Assembly (NCBI GenBank): GCA_032717465.1 | Contig: CM064690.1 | Coordinates: 15,341,175 to 15,405,174 of the forward strand | Direction of reading: 5' to 3' | Length of the DNA: 64,000 nt | From: Coenobita brevimanus | Lineage: Eukaryota > Arthropoda > Malacostraca > Decapoda > Coenobitidae | Shown: positions 11,436 through 23,748 of the stretch, piece by piece | Position numbering within the stretch: position 1 is the first letter of the stretch | How the letters are laid out: each line of letters starts with the position of its first letter | Program-made: the position numbers and the translations under genes | Notes under the pieces: model-generated | Seen by the model: only the letters and a program-made list of their open reading frames with translations | Database searches by the model: none | What the model was told of the DNA's origin: nothing

Positions 11436-11726
11436 TGCCTCAGAGTAGTGAATTATCCCGACCCAGGTTCGAATCCCGGCTGGGGCAGGGAACAGTTAAA
11501 GAATTTGAATTTCATTAAATCAGGCTTTACTGATCTACCAGAAGACCAGCCGACATGTCGTAAAAATACCCCGGCTAATACCAATACACCAGTCCTGCAT
11601 GAGACAGCCCTAGCATGTATTCAGGACGGTGGGTGTTAGCGCCGAAGTGGTGACATGTAGATGTGTATGGTATGTAGGAGGACTGCTGGGCCTTAATACC
11701 AGGCTGTGAAGCCTATGTCCAGAGTC

Positions 11727-11728
<2 letters not shown>
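11436..11728 (+). repeat. SINE-B, near full length
   Basis: B box GGTTCGAATCCC lies near 11467 with a degenerate A-box region before it. The body has CAGTCCTGCATGAGACAGCC and TTAGCGCCGAAGTGGTGACA, and the 3' end reads CCAGAGTCGGACAC, passing into (AC)n. Confidence 0.85.

Positions 11729-11821
<93 letters not shown>
11729..11821. repeat. (AC)18 then (TA)n compound microsatellite
   Basis: AC dinucleotides (11729-11764) form the SINE-B tail and continue into TA repeats. Confidence 0.97.
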
Positions 11822-11825
<4 letters not shown>

Positions 11826-11949
11826 TTATTCAAGTTACTTTGGGGAAACACTTGCAGCAACGGGTGGGTAAACAGCCTCCATTACCTTCTTAACCTAATT
11901 TGTTTCCTTTCGCTGAGTAAAACTGTCTGATGACAGGTAGTCTATTAAA

Positions 11950-12152
11950 CCAATCATCCAGTCATTTATTACCCCAACAGAAGCATAGGGATCCGAGGCT
12001 AGGCTACTTAATCAAGACATTTATGGTGACATCAATTGTTTTTACTTGAGCGGTATGATGAGAGCAATTATACCCAAGCATCCCTCGGGTGTAAACTCTT
12101 ACGGACCATATCCAAATGGACTGCCCTAACCCACTAGACCACCAGGCACTCG
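11950..12152 (-). repeat. SINE-C, tRNA-headed
   Basis: On the minus strand the head GCCTGGTGGTCTAGTGGGTT and the 3' end GACTGGATGATTGG match the copy at 32681-32895 over their length by eye, with many substitutions. Confidence 0.65.
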
Positions 12153-13527
12153 TTTGTTATATGTTTACCTCTAAGGCATTGTAAACGGTTCTCTGGTCTA
12201 TATGAAAATATTTCATTAGTCGCTCAGTTTAGTCATTTGAGAGTAACTATATCATCTGAGTTGAAGAAAGGAGCGCCCACCTGCAGTAAGGCAGTAAGAA
12301 TGAAATAATACGCCATGGTACTGAAGGCACTAACATTCTTTTGGTGTGTCCAACCTTGAGGGTTAGACCAGGTGTTGGCTGAGGCCCAGCGCTATGTTTC
12401 AATCACTGGGTAAATCTGTATGATTAATTCTGTGCCAGTTAAGACTTTGGTTATCTGACTGTGTTTAGCTTTAATAGTTTTATCCCGCAATGTAATCTGT
12501 CTTATTCTTGCTCTCTCGGGATGATTATAGTCAACTAAGTACAAAAATCTTTAACTCAAAAAGTTGTTGAAAGCTATATCAAACTCCCCCAATTCGAAAA
12601 GTATCTTCTGGACTGAATTAACCGACCACCGGATTCAAGAATAAAATTTACTCGTAAAACACATCCTCGGGATGAAGTGGTTAATGGGCCATACTGTCAC
12701 TGGTTTAGGAATATAGAGCCTGCCTGTGTCACTGCTGACGCCATGAACCCTCCGATGATGGTCGGGACAACTCTTCTAGTATTTTTATCCAGCTAACGAC
12801 GACGAATTTAGTCAGCTAAGGGTGAGTCACAGGAGACTGGGTGCGTTGAAAGAGTCTTGTCCGTTACTGATACCAACTGTGTAATTATAAATATATAATT
12901 ATATGCAAAAAAATATTAAGGTTTAATATACAAATTGTTCTGTTAAGGAAGAAATGCTACAAGTCTCCACTGCTAATGAAATTGTGACTCACTCTCATCA
13001 GCTGATGTAATAGCATCCTCAGATGATTTTTACCATATTCATCTGAATACTAGCATACTGTTATTTAACCTCCTGAGGTGAAGTGACCATTCTCAGCTAA
13101 AAGGTAGCATCGTAAGCTGATATTTGCCATGTTCAACTAAAACCTGGCATATTTAGCCGATATTTGGCAGGTAAACACATGTGCATATCAGTGATGAGTT
13201 CAGTATTATCCTTGTTGTAACGCAGGCCACAGCCTTTTATCAGCGTGTACACCATTGCACCAACCATACTGCATTTTTACTGCTAAGTAGTCGGCAACAA
13301 CATCCCGGCGACTACCATCCACCGATACCAGCCGACATGAAAGAGGGAAACGAAGATAAACGTGATAAAAATGGCATAAATCAAGGTGAACCTGATTCAT
13401 GCCTTTATCAGCGGGTATTGTGGCACGCGCTCTCTGCTCTCGAGTGGACAGATACGAGTTTAACAATAGAAGGGGTCCAGGCGATATCTGTACACCTGAT
13501 AGTAGGGGGTAGAGATGGCACGGACCT

Positions 13528-13529
<2 letters not shown>
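12153..13529. other. Unassigned stretch with degenerate short repeats
   Basis: No gene recognised. Between about 12990 and 13165 there are decayed repeats of an AGCTGATATTTGCCAT-like word at roughly 30-40 bp spacing. Confidence 0.4.

Positions 13530-13596
<67 letters not shown>
13530..13596. repeat. (CA)33 microsatellite
   Basis: Uninterrupted CA dinucleotides. Confidence 0.98.
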
Positions 13597-13598
<2 letters not shown>

Positions 13599-13699
13599 TG
13601 CAGCAGTCTTATATGAGATAATTAGTTGGGTCTACAAGAAAGTTAAAATAATATTGACCATATAAATCACGATGGTTATTATAGGTCATCTGTCTTACA

Positions 13700-13766
13700 T
13701 ACACACACACACACACACAAGCACACACACACATACACGTCTATCTATCTATATATACCGGTATTT

Positions 13767-13840
<74 letters not shown>
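13700..13840. repeat. Compound (AC)n, (TCTA)n, (TA)n array
   Basis: Interrupted AC repeats, a short TCTA run and then 34 TA units, ending at the SINE-A tail. Confidence 0.95.
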
Positions 13841-13843
<3 letters not shown>

Positions 13844-14244
13844 TCATCATCATCATCATGAGCCGTTTGAGTATCCACTGCAGGACCGGCCTATCCCGAC
13901 CGAAGTAGGGACGATAAAGCCAATGTATCTCTACCAAGTGGCTTAGGCTGTCTAGAAGAGACTGTATGTAGGGTGAGAAGTGCTTGTAAGTGTAATTGTA
14001 GTGTTGGAGTGGCTTTGGATGTGTGTGTAGTCTGTGAACCAAGTGTAATCGCCCCGCGCAAGCCGACTGGGTGCAAACATACTTTACAGTATGCGACACT
14101 GGTTCAACCACAGCACCCCTTGTGTCCGCTAATGCAGTACATGGCCGGGAGAATGCTTCCAAAGTTTAGTACCTCGGTGGGATGCGAACCTTGGCTCTCC
14201 AGTGTACGAAAACGCACACTTTACCACTGTACCACAGAGGCTCC

Positions 14245-14245
<1 letters not shown>
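13841..14245 (-). repeat. SINE-A copy 2
   Basis: On the minus strand it runs from GGAGCCTCTGTGGTACAGTG (A-box region), through the B-box-like GGTTCGCATCCC, to a (TGA)n tail that appears as (TCA)n at 13841-13858. Flanked by TA arrays on both sides. Confidence 0.88.
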
Positions 14246-14276
<31 letters not shown>

Positions 14277-14734
14277 CTCAAGACACAGCATTCTGCCTAT
14301 CAAAAGGCACCAGTTCACTATAAGACACATAACTATGTGAAATTTCATGACCCTATAATTAATACTTTCTGATATTTGCTCCGGAAACGAAATATCCGCG
14401 TCATCCATTCTTTTTTATCCCAGTGATACTGAAACAAAAGCATTCGGCGAGGGCTAAACGCCCGCCAAAATTTGTCGTTGGATTAAGTACAAATTGCCTA
14501 CAAAATAAATATGAAGAATATTTGCAAAACTCCACGGAGTTCAGTCACCACGCTTCGCAAAAAGTCAGTCCATATTAAAAAACATATGGCGGCTGGCATT
14601 AGACCATCAGTGATCACATCCACACCAAAAGTAATAGGCGTCTGTACATCCACATAATTGCTATTTCCCGAAGGTTTGGTGAAAATTCGCCCACAACTTT
14701 TTTAGATATGTTGGGAACACACACACAAGAGTAA
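14246..14734. other. Short TA array and unassigned stretch
   Basis: TA repeats to 14270, then about 460 bp with no recognised gene or repeat. Confidence 0.5.
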
Positions 14735-14740
14735 AAGTAG

Positions 14741-15718
14741 ATGATGTATATTCCAATTTCCACTCAATTAACGCCGGCGTGCTGCAGGGATCAGTTCTGG
14801 CGCCAACCCTACTTCTGGTTCATATTAATGATCTCTTATCTGTCACCCACAATCCCATTCACTCATATGCAGATGACTCAACACTACATAGTTCATTCGC
14901 ACTCAGACATCCATTTACAAAGTCTAATATCTCTACCTCTTAACTCAGTACAGCCATCTTCATAAATCAAGATCTATCTACAATCATTGAATGGGGACAA
15001 AACAACTTTGTCTCTTTTAATGCTAGTAAAACTAAATATATACAGTTTACTAATAGACAGATATTGCCAGATTCGTACATTACCTTCAGTGCTACTAATA
15101 TTCCCATCTCCAAAAGTATTGAAATTCTTGGCATCTCACTTAACAGTGCCCTCAGCTGGACCTCTCATGTCAGATCACTTGCTACAACCGCCTCAAAGAA
15201 ACTTGGATTATTGTACAGAGTCCGTAACTTCTTCGCCAATGAGCAGTTAGCTATAATTTATAAGAGTCATGTGCGCTGTCAGCTTGAATATTGCTCACCC
15301 TTGTGGAATGGTTGTGGAGAGGTTGCATTAAGACAACTAGACAAAATTCAGAATAAAGCTGTTAGAATTATTAACAACCCTGCCATTACAAATAAACTAC
15401 CTCCCCTACAAGTAAGAAGGAATGTTGGCTCCCTTGCATTATTTTACAGGTATTTTTTTTGGCAAATGCTCAGACGAAGTTGCGTCCATGGAGCCACCTC
15501 TCCATGCCTTCCCTCGTGCTACACGGGCATCTGGTAGCGCTCATGACTGGAATGTCACTCAGCCATATTGCACAACTTCTGCCTATCAGAATTCTTTCAT
15601 TCCCCGAACTGCATCTCTCTGGAACTCGCTTCCCCAGAGTTGTTTCCCCCTAAATTTCAACCCACAGCTGTTCAAGTCTAACTGTTACAGATATTTTATG
15701 AACAGAGGACACCAGTAA
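14741..15718 (+). pseudogene. LINE-J2 reverse transcriptase C-terminal half, broken
   Basis: Reading across frames gives GVLQGSVLAP, HINDLLS, then the catalytic SYADDSTLH near 14868, ASKTKYIQF, SIEILGISLN, ALSWTSHV, LEYCSPLWNG and SLWNSLPQ, in the order of LINE-J. Open pieces are 15064-15537 and 15422-15718. Breaks include a stop near 14941 and a frame change near 15450, at a T-run inside the YFFW region. The fingers and palm N-terminal motifs and the endonuclease are absent because of 5' truncation. The final codons end in RGHQ and the stop sits in the loop of a hairpin. It is non-functional as it stands. Confidence 0.85.
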
Positions 15719-15726
15719 TCTGGTGT
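15709..15726 (+). other. LINE-J2 3' hairpin containing the ORF2 stop codon
   Basis: ACACCAG-TAAT-CTGGTGT forms a 7-bp stem with a 4-nt loop. The TAA stop of the RT frame lies in the loop. The identical hairpin is kept in the truncated copy at 46192-46209. Confidence 0.7.
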
Positions 15727-15783
15727 ATGGATTATTTATTTTTTTTACTCATTTGTTTTTCCTTCCTCCGTTCTGTTATTTGT

Positions 15784-15786
<3 letters not shown>

Positions 15787-15862
<76 letters not shown>
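15787..15862. repeat. (AC)38 microsatellite at LINE-J2 3' end
   Basis: Begins directly after the LINE-J2 3' UTR (CTGTTATTTGTAAA). It is either the LINE tail or a pre-existing target array. Confidence 0.95.
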
Positions 15863-15866
<4 letters not shown>

Positions 15867-16010
15867 GCTGGCAAAAACAAGGCGGGCGATAACGACATCC
15901 TTCTCTGACTTCGTCGGTGGGGGATAATACTCGTCAACATGGTGGAAACATGGTAGTCGATTACCGCATTTTTTTTTTTTTTTCCCCGACACCCAGGACA
16001 GGGTTGATTA

Positions 16011-16330
16011 GATGGGTTTGTGTGGAGGGGTACGGTGATTGGGAGAGTGGGACGGTGGGTGTGGTGGGGCAGGGTGGGTGGGACAACGGGTACGGTGGTT
16101 TAACGTGGATGGAACGGTGGGTGTTGTAGGGTAGAGTGGGTGGGGCAGGATGGGTAGGGTGGGTGGACTGGGTTGGGTGAATCTGGTGGGGAAGCGTGGG
16201 TGGGTTAGTGGGTGTGCAAGATGGGTGTGTGAGTGAATGGGCAGGGTGGGTGAGACGGTGAGTGAGTGGTTGGATCGGGTAACTGGGTGGATGGTTGGGT
16301 ACGGTAGGTGGATGGGTGAGTACTGGGAAA
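16011..16330 (+). repeat. Degenerate GGGT/GGGC-rich array
   Basis: About 320 bp of purine-rich tetra/pentanucleotide variants. A canonical four-run G-quadruplex motif, GGGGCAGGGTGGGTGGG, lies at 16066-16082. Frames over it are low-complexity (HPPT-type). Confidence 0.85.
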
Positions 16331-16509
16331 GTAAATCCACGAGATATATATATCTCTGGGAAATGGGCCCAAGGAGGCACATGGGTTTAGTGGGTAAATG
16401 GGACCCCGGGGGTCGTCTCCTGCAGAGGCAGTGGCCAGCCAGGGTCCCAGGCAATGCCGGTATGCAAAATCATGGGGTTGTACCGAGCAACGCCGGGTAC
16501 CCCTGCTAG
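16331..16509 (+). mobile_element. Helitron-like 3' terminus
   Basis: Ends with an imperfect hairpin, ACCGAGCAACGCCGGGT, then ACCCCTG and CTAG followed by T. That fits the subterminal hairpin plus CTRR and A|T target rule of Helitrons. The 5' end was not found and no coding is visible. The start coordinate is only where the GGGT array stops. Confidence 0.45.
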
Positions 16510-16538
16510 TAAATAAATAAGTAATAAATCTATCTATA

Positions 16539-16630
<92 letters not shown>
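16539..16630. repeat. (TA)n then (AC)n compound microsatellite
   Basis: TA to 16610, AC to 16630. Confidence 0.97.
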
Positions 16631-16972
16631 TCGTATATAAGAGGCAGTGGTATTATACTTTCAGGGGTATGATGAGTGTTGTGTCCATACATGTCTCTTA
16701 ATCAGGTATGGTCAGTTTGTTTTCATCCGACAAAAATCCTAACTCCGATCAGCTGAACTGATGGCAAAATGTAGTCAGCCTGCAGGGTGGGTCTGAAGAG
16801 CAACCATGGGACTCATTCCTATCAGATAAGTTAGGTACATCAGGCTTCTTGTAACCATTATTTAAATATGCATGGATGGTCCAGTTCCGTCAGATAAAAA
16901 CAAAGCAACTCTAGTAACCCTATTAGCCTCAGATAAGTAGTACTATGGCCCCCACCTGCACCCCACTTGGCC

Positions 16973-16974
<2 letters not shown>

Positions 16975-17057
<83 letters not shown>
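16975..17057. repeat. (AC)41 microsatellite
   Basis: Uninterrupted AC dinucleotides. Confidence 0.98.
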
Positions 17058-17058
<1 letters not shown>

Positions 17059-18251
17059 CGTCACCACAGTGTCGTTGCTGAGCCCCACGTCAACCCTACA
17101 ATACTCGCTTATGTTACCTGTCATTTGACCTGATGTTATGGATGGCATCAGAGATTTTGTACAGCATCTTCCCTGGCGAGTTACCGAACAAAATATACCT
17201 TCATATCGTTTTATATGTTATTGATAGAAACTTCATCATTATTAAAAATGATAAAGATAACATGGAAATAAACATTATGGTACAATATGTTAACATACTG
17301 CTAAAGAAGAGGTGATATCTCTTGAGCCAACGGAAACATACAAAATCATGGTGGCCGGTGCACTACGTATACAGTGCACAAACTTAACATCATTTCCCTG
17401 AAGCAACCGAATTTTGTTTTTGCAAGAAAGGCAAGCCATGGAGAGTGCAGAATATTCCCATGTCTTCTGGGAATTGAGCAGAAAAAAAAAAATCTTCCTT
17501 TGTGTATCGGAGGGATGAACAGAACGATAAAATCTCACTTGGAAAAACTTGGTATTTGCATTAAATTTGTCTTGTGTCCTGTGCTATATTGGGTTAATAT
17601 GAATGAGTGAACTCAGTTTGTTATCACTTAACAAAGATAATTAACCCCTTTTGCAGTTTAACTTATGACAAGGCGTAGTCAGATTGGAGGGCTGATTTGA
17701 TTCGTAGCCAAGGAGATTCAGTCTTACCTTTGCTCATAAAAAATTCACGCATTTTTTAACATTCATGTTGTGTGAGGTCCAGTTTCATAAGATGATATCA
17801 GACCAGCTATAGCTATACGGAATACGCTATTTTTCTAATAATGAAAAAAAATCCATGACATTTTTTTTTGTCTCTATATGGTGGTGTTATTATACCCTGG
17901 CCAGTTTTTGTTTTGAACTTACGATATGTGACATCTTTGGTCAGTTAGTGAAAATTTTGGGGAGATCAAGGGAGGGGTTTTGAATATTATTGGACCTGTG
18001 TTGCAGATACTGCAGGTTGTGTTATAGTGGTTTTCACGAAATGGTGGCTTTGGGAGATGTACAGATTTCTACAGATTTTTTTTTTGTTTCCACCCAGCAT
18101 CAGATTTTCCAAAAAATGTTGTGTCAACACTGTTACCATCATACATACAGGCAGTACCCATCTGCAATGGATGGTGTTCTGTTGGTCGAGGTATTTTACC
18201 CATTTGTGTAGGCATGAAGTGATAAGTTAGGTATAGCTATTGGTATCTTTA
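17058..18251. other. Unassigned stretch
   Basis: AT-rich; no gene or repeat family recognised. The open frames are short and have no family motifs. Confidence 0.5.
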
Positions 18252-20390
18252 GCGTACATTTGAGTTTGCCTTGCGCGTTGCGGAGGTTACTTTCTTGGGC
18301 ATGGAATCATATTTTCCTTTCTCATATCCTTTGACTAATGCAAGAAAGCCTTGGTTTAATCACGCTTGTTATAATGCTGTCAACAACAAGGAGAGGGCCT
18401 ATAAAAGATACCGGAGCCAACCCACCCCTGAATCACATCTTTATTGTGTTTCTGCCCGGAATAGTGAAAGTCTGTTCTTCGCTCCACTAAAAATAATTTC
18501 ATTCATGCTAGGCTAAATGCTCTCAACTCTCCAACTCGAATTTTTCCTGCTCCTTCTGGCACCTTGCCAAAAGCCTGTCTAACAACTTTACCTCATCATC
18601 CTTCCCTCCTCTTTTCTACTCTGATGGTTCTGTAGTTATTTCTTCTACTGATAAAGCAGACCTTTTTGCTCAGACTTTCTCCTCCAGTTCCACCTTAGAC
18701 GATTCCGGTTCTGTTCCTCCATCACATCCCCTCTCTGACTTCCTCATGGCTGACATTAAGATTTCTTCAGCTGATATATTTTCTGCCATCACTAGCCTTA
18801 ATAATAACAAGGCATATGGTCCTGGTGGGGTCCCTCCTGTTGTCCTCAAGAACTGTGGTTCTATGCTTACACCCTGCCTAAGTAAACTCTTTCGCCTTTG
18901 TCTATCAACTTGTACCTTTCCTTCTCGCTGGAAGTTTGCTCTCTTTCAGCCAGTCCCAAAGAAGGGTGACCATTTCCAACCCTCCATCTCCCAACTGCTT
19001 TAACATCCTGCGCCTCAAAAGTAATCGAGTCTATCCTTAACAGAAAAAATTTAAAGCATCTTTCCTATCATAACCTTCTTTCTGATCGTCAGTATGGGTT
19101 CCGTCAGGGACGCTCCACTGGCGATCTTCTCACCTAACTTTCAGACTTCTGGTCATCCTCCTTTCGGGACTTTGGCGAAAGTTTTTGCCATTGCACTTGA
19201 CATCTCAAAGGCTTTCGATCGAGTCTGGCATAAATCTTTAATTTCCAAACTCCCCTCTAAAGGTTTCTATCCTTCCATCTGTGCCTTGATCTCTAGCTTT
19301 CTTTCTGATCGTTCTATAGTTGTTATTGTTGACGGCCATCGTTCTTCTCCTACATCTATCAACAGTGGTGTTCCTCAGGGCTCTGTCCTATCACCAACTC
19401 GCTTCCTTTTATTTATTAATGACCTTCTAAGCTGTACATCTAACCTTATCCACTCATACGCTGATGACTCCACCTTTCACTTTCCATTCATTTCCCGCAG
19501 CGTCCTTCTCAGCAGTTACTTCAATAAACAAGGGATGAGGCTATGGCACACCTAATGTCTGACTTGGCTCGTATCTGCGACTGGGGTAAGAGTACTCTTG
19601 TTTATATTGCATCAAAGACTCAGTTCTTACACCTATCAACCCGACAAAACCTTCCACAGGAGTACCCAATAATGTTTAATAATATCCAGCTCAATCGTGC
19701 ATCATCCTTTAACATACTTGATGTTTCATTCTCTCTGGATTTATCTTGGAGAGATATTATATTATATTATCTCCCTTGTAAAATCTGCTTCCAAGAGATT
19801 AGGTGTGCTAAGCCGTCGCCATACCTTCTTTGCCCCTGCACAGTTGTTGACTTTATACAGGGATTTATTCGCCCGGGTTGAGTACAACTCTCACGTGTGG
19901 GGAGGCTCCCCACGTACAGCTCTTCTCAATAGGGTGGAGTCAAAGGTCTTTCGTCTCATTAACTCCCCTCTCCTTTTTTGCGTTTCTTCGCCGCACTGTT
20001 GCATCTTTATCTCTTTTCTATCGCAACTTCAATGGTCACTGCTCCTCTGAACTGTCTGCTTGCATCCCTCCATCTCTACGACGGGCGCGTGGCACCCGTC
20101 TAGCAACAAACTCTCATCCCTTTTCTGTCCAACTCTCTAATGCAAGAGTTAACCATTACTCCCAGTCCTTCATTTATGCAACAGGTCAACTCTGGAACTG
20201 TCTCCCTTTGCCTGTATTTCCTACTTCGTATGATCTTTAGTCCTTCAAACGCAGTGTGTCCAGGCATCTCGAAATGAACGGATCTTGAATTTGGCATTCT
20301 TTTGTATTGTTTTTGGTTTTTCTTGGAAGGTACGGTTTGTGGGCTCCTGGCCTTTGGTTCCTTCTTCTTTACATAAAAAAAATAAGGTTA
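18252..20390 (+). mobile_element. LINE-J copy 2, 5'-truncated and decayed
   Basis: Homology to LINE-J copy 1 starts abruptly near 18252 (in the linker before the RT) and continues to the same 3' UTR and a short A-rich tail near 20376-20390. An abrupt 5' end with an intact 3' end is the usual outcome of incomplete target-primed reverse transcription. The flanking target duplication was not resolved. Confidence 0.88.
18271..20290 (+). pseudogene. LINE-J reverse transcriptase, multiply frameshifted
   Basis: The linker (ARKPWFNH at about 18340) and RT motifs follow copy 1 but in alternating frames: NKAYGPGG near 18808, YGFRQGRS near 19092, ALDISKAFD near 19196, GVPQGSVLSP near 19370 and the catalytic SYADDST near 19455. 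The longest clean pieces are 18746-19003, 19094-19555 and 19878-20240. A stop interrupts after the FRQGRS block (CTCACCTAACT near 19130), and small insertions or deletions shift the frame at about 18490, 18985, 19525, 19755 and 19960. It is clearly non-functional and older than copy 1. Confidence 0.88.
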
Positions 20391-20798
20391 TCAGTGTTAG
20401 GTTCTAAGGATCAGTTTTTGTTTTTTGTTTTTAATTTTTTAGAAATTAATGATTTCAATATCAATGACAAAATTCAAAATTAAAAAGTAAACTATAATAA
20501 ATTTCAAAATAAATTAGAATGGCTTTTGACCTGGGGCTTCGGCCCAGAGGTCGACAGCAAAAAAAAAAGAAAAAAAAAAAAAGAAAAAAAAAAAAACTAC
20601 CAATAAGCTCTTTAGCGTAACTTTAGGAAAGGCGTTTCTTACTGAGAGGGTTGATAAAGGGTGTCACTGCCGCCTCCAGCTGTGACGAGGCATCCCTAAG
20701 CTGGCTATACCGCCATGCTGTTGTGGCGTACCCCGACGATGGATCCTCTTTTATGTTACTGATGTACATACATTATACAGATGTAGAAAGGTCATAAC

Positions 20799-20799
<1 letters not shown>
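20391..20799. other. Unassigned stretch with A-rich block
   Basis: Contains an A/AAAG run at 20560-20595 and no recognised gene. Confidence 0.5.

Positions 20800-20870
<71 letters not shown>
20800..20870. repeat. (AC)35 microsatellite
   Basis: Uninterrupted AC dinucleotides. Confidence 0.98.
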
Positions 20871-20872
<2 letters not shown>

Positions 20873-21814
20873 TGAAGGTGCAATTAACAAGATATAACTG
20901 GTAAAGATAAAGTGCTAGGAAGTTTCCCTTGCCAGTGTAACACACGTTAACAAGCTACTTATCCACTTTCAACCATTCCTCCCTAATGGTGCATATTATA
21001 TTCTGTTACTGCATCGACCAGACTATGTAATTCAGCTTTCGAGAGACTTCTGGATTTACAGAAGATACGTAAACTCTGCATTACCCTCCTCGCTGCCACA
21101 ACTCAAATTGCCTAGTGGCGAGAAATGAAAAGGTAAATGAAGCCACATCTGACCCCTCCATTTCCAATTTCTAGTGAAATATGAACAAAATCGCCTTGAG
21201 AGAGCAAGAATAAAATATAAAATTGTCATCGGGGTGAAGGAGTTATAATGTGAAAGCCAGCACGAGCAATTGCGCAACTACCAAGCTACCATATCCCTAA
21301 GACCTTGTTACCCTTCAGTCCTATGACGTATTCTTAAAGTTTAACTTCCCATGATTTTGTTCATCACTGGATGGACTTGGCGAACTGGGGTGGCTAGATT
21401 CCTTTGGCGACCCCGTCGTTACACAGGTCTGTCCTGATCTGTATCAAATCGTCTGTTCGACGGCCAGAATAAAATGACAAATACGAACCTGGGGTGAAAA
21501 GAGTACCACAAGTTGCTCTCCGACGGCAGTTTGGTCACACCTTTACTTCTTCAGATATCCCCAGCTTTAATTTGTATTAGTAATTATTTTAACATCTGCA
21601 GTTCAGAGACGTAAAAATATTCATTGTGACCTGATTCTTGCTAGTAGCTATCTCCAGATAACTTTGTTGACTCTGAAGAAACACTGTATTGTGGTGGGAA
21701 GCGAAACAACACAACCTGAGCTGAATGGCATCGTCTGAAGGTAGCAAGAGTGAAAAGCAAAAGACGTCATTGGGCTGCGAACTTACTGTAGGCCGTCTAC
21801 ATCTCCATACACCG
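20871..21814. other. Unassigned stretch
   Basis: No gene or repeat recognised. Confidence 0.45.
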
Positions 21815-21923
21815 CAGGGGTGGGGAATTTTTCTCCTGTTAAGGGCCGTTAGGATACTTTTGACATCATTTGCGGGCCTTACAAAATTATCAGCTTAAAA
21901 TCAACTGCAGCCCAGTACATTAT

Positions 21924-22000
<77 letters not shown>

Positions 22001-22100
22001 CATGAGTTTATGAAATTGCATTTATGAATTGCCTCGCAGGCCTGATCAAATGCTCTTGCGGGCCTTATGCGGCCCAGAGGCCGGACGTTCCCCACCCCTG
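21815..22100. mobile_element. hAT-type MITE with internal TA array
   Basis: Begins CAGGGGTGGGGAA and ends TTCCCCACCCCTG, an inverted repeat of the type seen in many hAT elements. Subterminal GGGCCGTTAGG and CGGCCCAGAGGCCGG blocks add to the match. A (TA)n array (21920-21995) sits inside. No transposase is present and no clean 8-bp target duplication was found. Confidence 0.7.
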
Positions 22101-22277
22101 CCCGACAGTGTAGGGGGATGGCAGCCTCAGCGTCAGACGCGACATTACTGGAGGATATTCAGCCTTAGTAATACACAGCATATGGCATAGTTTCCGCATT
22201 TACTGACACTTATCATTAGCCAGAGGTTATATAGGATATATTGTTTCTTACATACCAAGTGTCCCTTGAGAGAGAGG

Positions 22278-22315
22278 GGCAGGGGGAAGTACACCTTAGA
22301 AGATGGGCATTGGAA

Positions 22316-22392
<77 letters not shown>

Positions 22393-22425
22393 CAGGGGGG
22401 AGTACACCTTAGAAGATGGACATTG
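22278..22425. repeat. (GA)36 flanked by a 34-bp direct repeat
   Basis: The block containing GTACACCTTAGAAGATGG occurs at 22278-22312 and again at 22391-22425, on both sides of the GA array (22319-22391). The arrangement is a tandem duplication of a GA-plus-unique unit with expansion of one GA tract. Confidence 0.8.
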
Positions 22426-23696
22426 TAAGTCTGTCGGTATGATGACCTGAATCAAATTTTCTCCACGAAAAATAAAAAAGATAAGTGGGTCACTATTGCC
22501 ATATAAGGTATTTTGAATCTTATGATGGAGTTAACAATTTGTTTCTTGTTTACAGAAGCCTAATAAAACATTCCGGCAGTTATGACGTAGCCAAGTGAAT
22601 GAAATGGTGTGTTGTTAGGTGGAATACAGTGCTAGAATTGACCCACCACAAGACAGATAATGATTTCAAAGCAGCAGCACCTCCCATCCACTTGCCGTGC
22701 TTCCTGTCGTAAGTAAGATTTGTGTTTTGTAGAAAGAACAGGAAACATGGGAAGGTTAGGCACTCTCTTTTCCTTGGCTTTCCTGCCAACATAAAGCATG
22801 GTTCTGACAGGGAACTAATCATTAGTTTGTTTGCCAGTCTCTTTCCTGAACCGCGCAGGTGAGACGCAGTATCTTTGTAAAACACTGACATAAAACGTTT
22901 TTTTTCTGTTTTTTTTTTTTTTTTAAGTGAGTTGACACACTGTCAACTGAATAAAGTTACCTAATGTTAGCTATAATGAGTGGTTTGGACAGCTTTGTCA
23001 TGGAACCTTTTTCTAAAAATAAACATGAGAATACTGTAACATTCATCGCAATTTCATCCGGCTATTTTCACCAGTAAGAATATATTTATTTGCATTATGT
23101 CAGATAATTTTACCAGGCATTACCTCCCGCCAACCTCATGATGTGCGCACTGATTAGGATTAACCAATTTACTACAATCACTTTTATAAAATTTTATTTC
23201 TGCTACTACCAGGCAATCTTACAGGTATTTTGTTTAGGGTTAACTTTTGCTACTGGCAGGGTTAGATAAAGCCTTCATTAACTCCTTCACTTCTAGATAT
23301 CATTTCCAAAGTCATTATAATCGTGTGTGTGTAGCAGGTATAAACTAATGTGTCATCACAGTCAAGGGACAAGGCAGTATTTTCGTTGGCACAGGAGACA
23401 TCATACCACCTCTTTCCGCACGATATATATACTTATCATAATATGCTTTCACATTGTCCTTTATGCTACTGATATATTTTTAATAATGATAAAGTTTGCA
23501 TCGATAACATACCATAGAATATTTGTGTTGTGTGCAAAGTGAATCGCTGAGGAAGGGCTGTCTTAAAATTTCCTCAGCCAGTGAGAATACCACCCTCATG
23601 GAAGATGCCCAAACTAACACTGCTTCCCGGAGTCGCTATGTCTCACAGTGTTCCCTTTGGTGTTATGGCAAGAAGGTACAGTACCTTGAATATGCA

Positions 23697-23700
<4 letters not shown>
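22426..23700. other. Unassigned stretch
   Basis: No gene recognised. A T-run lies at 22910-22924. The phrase GTGTGCAAAGTGAATCGCTG near 23530 recurs with one change near 32940, so an old shared repeat may be present. Confidence 0.45.

Positions 23701-23701
<1 letters not shown>

Positions 23702-23748
<47 letters not shown>

Larger units (their letters stand above)
14735..15786 (+). mobile_element. LINE-J2, 5'-truncated jockey/CR1-group element
   Basis: Holds the 3' half of a LINE related to LINE-J but distinct from it, from the RT GVLQGSVLAP block to a 3' UTR that passes into (AC)n. The last 70 bp, including a hairpin and CTCATTTGTTTTTCCTTCCT, recur at 46158-46275. Confidence 0.85.
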
